From: Acidimicrobiia bacterium
GTDB lineage: Bacteria > Actinomycetota > Acidimicrobiia > Acidimicrobiales > Ilumatobacteraceae
Assembly (NCBI GenBank): GCA_010025655.1
Contig: RGSV01000052.1
Location: 1 to 7,559, forward strand
Direction: 5' to 3'
DNA: 7,559 nucleotides
Positions within the stretch are counted from its first letter, which is position 1, and every line of letters starts with the position of its first letter. Below the pieces are notes generated by a model that made no database searches, was not told the origin of the DNA, and worked only from the letters and a program-made list of their open reading frames with translations. Below, one piece after another: positions 6,156 to 7,559 of this stretch. A program made the position numbers and the translations under genes.

Positions 6156-7114
6156 GGCTGCACCTCGCGCGGGTCATAGGGGTCGTGTTCGCGCCGCAGT
6201 AAGCGCCAAAAACCTCGTCGCATCTGACCGAAACCGTATCGTGCACCCACCCGTCGTTGCGACTCGCGAGACACGCTGATTGAACGGGCAAAGAGGCTGC
6301 GGTAGTGCGTGACGAGGCGAGACTCCATGTCGCCCAACAGGTAGGGCTCGACGATCGCTGGCCACGAGCGTCGAGTAAACCCGAATGTCTCATAATCCAT
6401 CTCGTAAGTCGCCATCAGGCGGTTGGCGGTGTGCGCGTCGCACACCCGTTCAACTTTCACCCCAAGACCTTCGTTGAGGCGCGAAGCGACGATCTGCTTG
6501 CCCGATCGTTCGCTCACTATGCGGGCGAACGAATCGATCTCGCCAGCTTGGTCGACGCGTACGAGTAGCGAGTAGTTGACGAGGTCAGGTCGCACGAGTA
6601 GCGACTGCGGCTGAAAGTGGTGGTCGGCCATGAACGGGTCTGCATCGTCACCAAGCACCTTGGCAAAGTTGGCGAACGATGCAGTGAGATCAACCTTGCC
6701 GTCGGTAAGCACGTCGTGTGCGAGTTCAGCGAGCTTCGTGGTGCGGCGGTGGGCACGCAGAAAGATGCGGTTCTCCCACGCTGAATACGAACGAGCCACG
6801 GGGTCGCGCAGTGCCGCGACGCGAATCCAATCGGGAGATGTGAAGATGTTGTCGATTTCTCGCTTCGGTAACTCGACAAGCCGAGGCAGGCCGTTGATGA
6901 CCGGGTCGTGAATGGTCTGGGGCCGCGAAACGCTCGGGTTGGTGATCTGGTCGATCAAGTCCTTGCGGTGTGTGCCCTCGGCGGTGGCCAGCATCAGTTT
7001 GATGGTGCTGCACGCCACCTTGGGCGTCGGCGTGTACATGATTTTCAACGAGGGAGCCACGAGCGTGAGCCCACCGATGGCGAGGAGAGATTTGTCGGCG
7101 GGGAAGGTGCTCAT
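6152..7114 (-). CDS. PAPS-dependent sulfotransferase, family 2 (carbohydrate/HNK-1-like)
   Basis: It probably moves a sulfate group from PAPS to a hydroxyl, most likely on a sugar, glycolipid or other surface precursor. The acceptor is not readable. Of the 320 residues, TPTPKVACSTIK (28-39) fits the 5'-phosphosulfate-binding loop of family-2 enzymes ('PKVGCTxWK'), and RDPVARSYSA (103-112) fits the 3'-phosphate-binding 'RDPFERxxSA' motif. ATYEMDYETFGF matches the usual end of the domain ('DYELFGY'). About 75 residues follow, rich in arginine, of unknown role. There is no signal peptide or clear membrane anchor, so it should be cytosolic, unlike the Golgi-anchored animal enzymes. The gene starts at ATG 7114, three bases after the APS kinase stop and with no good ribosome site, which suggests coupled translation. 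The neighbour that makes PAPS supports the assignment. Confidence 0.83.
   Translation of the reverse strand: MSTFPADKSLLAIGGLTLVAPSLKIMYTPTPKVACSTIKLMLATAEGTHRKDLIDQITNPSVSRPQTIHDPVINGLPRLVELPKREIDNIFTSPDWIRVAALRDPVARSYSAWENRIFLRAHRRTTKLAELAHDVLTDGKVDLTASFANFAKVLGDDADPFMADHHFQPQSLLVRPDLVNYSLLVRVDQAGEIDSFARIVSERSGKQIVASRLNEGLGVKVERVCDAHTANRLMATYEMDYETFGFTRRSWPAIVEPYLLGDMESRLVTHYRSLFARSISVSRESQRRVGARYGFGQMRRGFWRLLRREHDPYDPREVQP
6161..6166 (-). promoter_or_regulatory. Ribosome binding site of mogA
   Basis: Read on the minus strand, GAGGTG ends five bases before the GTG start of mogA and lies inside the last codons of the sulfotransferase gene. It decides the GTG start and shows that mogA can load ribosomes itself as well as through the GTGA overlap. 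Confidence 0.6.
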
Positions 7115-7117
7115 CGG

Positions 7118-7559
7118 TCAGTCGTTGCGACTGCCGAGCACACCCAACTGGCGAAGGTGCTCGACAACGCGACGCACTGATTCTGCCACTGTCTCACCGT
7201 TGACACCGACCACGAGATCTGGCGCCGTCGGCGCCTCATACGGCGCATCCACGCCGCTCACGCCGGCGGCGTTTCCGCTGCGGACCTTTGCATACAAGCC
7301 CTTCGTGTCGCGGCGTTCACACTCGGAGAGAGGCGTGGCGACGTGAACTTCGACGAAGTCGAGACCGCTCGTTTCGTGGGCAACTCGCACGCGTGAACGG
7401 TCGGCAGCGAACGGGCTGATGATTGGCACAAGCGCGACAACGCCCGTATCAGCGAAGAGCCGTGCGACCTCGCCGACTCGGCGCACGTTCTCGCTGCGGT
7501 CGGCGTCGGAGTATCCGAGGTTCGAGTTGAGCCCGTGGCGCAAGTTGTCGGCGTCGGTG
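7118..7559 (-). CDS. cysC: Adenylylsulfate (APS) kinase, N-terminus cut by window edge
   Basis: It phosphorylates APS to PAPS, the activated sulfate used for sulfation or for sulfate reduction. The visible ~147 residues lack the N-terminal P-loop, which lies beyond the right edge. The frame runs open to 7559, and the leucine in the 'DNLRHGLN' stretch is internal, so no start is visible. Recognisable parts are DADNLRHGLN (family usually DGDNxRHGLN, here Ala for Gly), ENVRRVGEVA, ALVPIISPFAADRSRVR, ECERRDTKGLYAK and GVDAPYEAP, all matching APS kinase. It could instead be the kinase half of a longer fused protein (CysNC), since the N-terminal part is not seen. The gap to the sulfotransferase is 3 bases, so PAPS made here may feed it directly. 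Confidence 0.9.
   Translation of the reverse strand, partial: TDADNLRHGLNSNLGYSDADRSENVRRVGEVARLFADTGVVALVPIISPFAADRSRVRVAHETSGLDFVEVHVATPLSECERRDTKGLYAKVRSGNAAGVSGVDAPYEAPTAPDLVVGVNGETVAESVRRVVEHLRQLGVLGSRND
7119..7133 (-). promoter_or_regulatory. Small hairpin at the cysC/sulfotransferase junction
   Basis: CAGTCG (7119-7124) and CGACTG (7128-7133) pair exactly around a three-base loop, giving a 6-base-pair stem that spans the cysC stop codon and ends five bases before the sulfotransferase ATG. No T-run follows, so it is not a terminator. It could affect reinitiation, or be chance. Confidence 0.35.

Noticed and set aside
5629..6279. Long plus-strand open frame opposite mogA
   Set aside because: Its translation has no recognisable domain and is arginine/proline rich as expected of an antisense shadow, while the minus strand encodes a clear MogA.

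Overview
The window looks like chromosomal DNA of a moderately high-GC bacterium, most probably an actinomycete (Actinomycetota). The reasons are frequent G/C third positions, GTG starts, tightly packed genes joined by ATGA or GTGA overlaps, and protein sequences of actinobacterial flavour. Acidimicrobiia is a tentative guess that I cannot prove from sequence alone. There are eight complete or nearly complete genes plus one fragment, no RNA genes, no mobile elements and no CRISPR array.

Plus strand, 1-5588. The window opens inside the C-terminus of a BMP/PnrA-family substrate-binding protein. A strong GC-rich hairpin with a GAAA loop (336-365) follows it. Then come the other three parts of a nucleoside-type ABC importer: a double-domain ATPase (405-1928), a first permease (1925-3049) and a second permease (about 3046-4266). 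An NAD-type short-chain dehydrogenase (4263-5060) follows. The last three junctions are all 4-base ATGA overlaps, so the dehydrogenase is translationally tied to the importer and may act on the imported compound or a product of it. After a 15-base gap comes a phosphoribosyl-AMP cyclohydrolase (HisI, 5076-5588), a histidine-biosynthesis enzyme that is probably carried as a passenger. Its conserved zinc-ligand cysteine in the metal motif is replaced by aspartate.

Minus strand, 7559-5619. A convergent cluster reads leftwards: APS kinase (cysC, cut by the window edge), then a PAPS-dependent family-2 carbohydrate-type sulfotransferase only 3 bases later, then a MogA-type molybdopterin adenylyltransferase overlapping by GTGA. 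The first two make chemical sense together, because APS kinase makes PAPS, the sulfate donor, and the sulfotransferase spends it. The acceptor is unknown. The two clusters meet tail to tail with 30 bases between them at 5589-5618.

Most of the window is ordinary metabolism. The points most worth a second look are the dehydrogenase welded to a BMP-type importer with no nucleoside-catabolic gene beside it, the hairpin that separates the binding protein from the importer core, the altered HisI metal motif, and the APS kinase-sulfotransferase pair. I did not find convincing evidence of a wholly new system.
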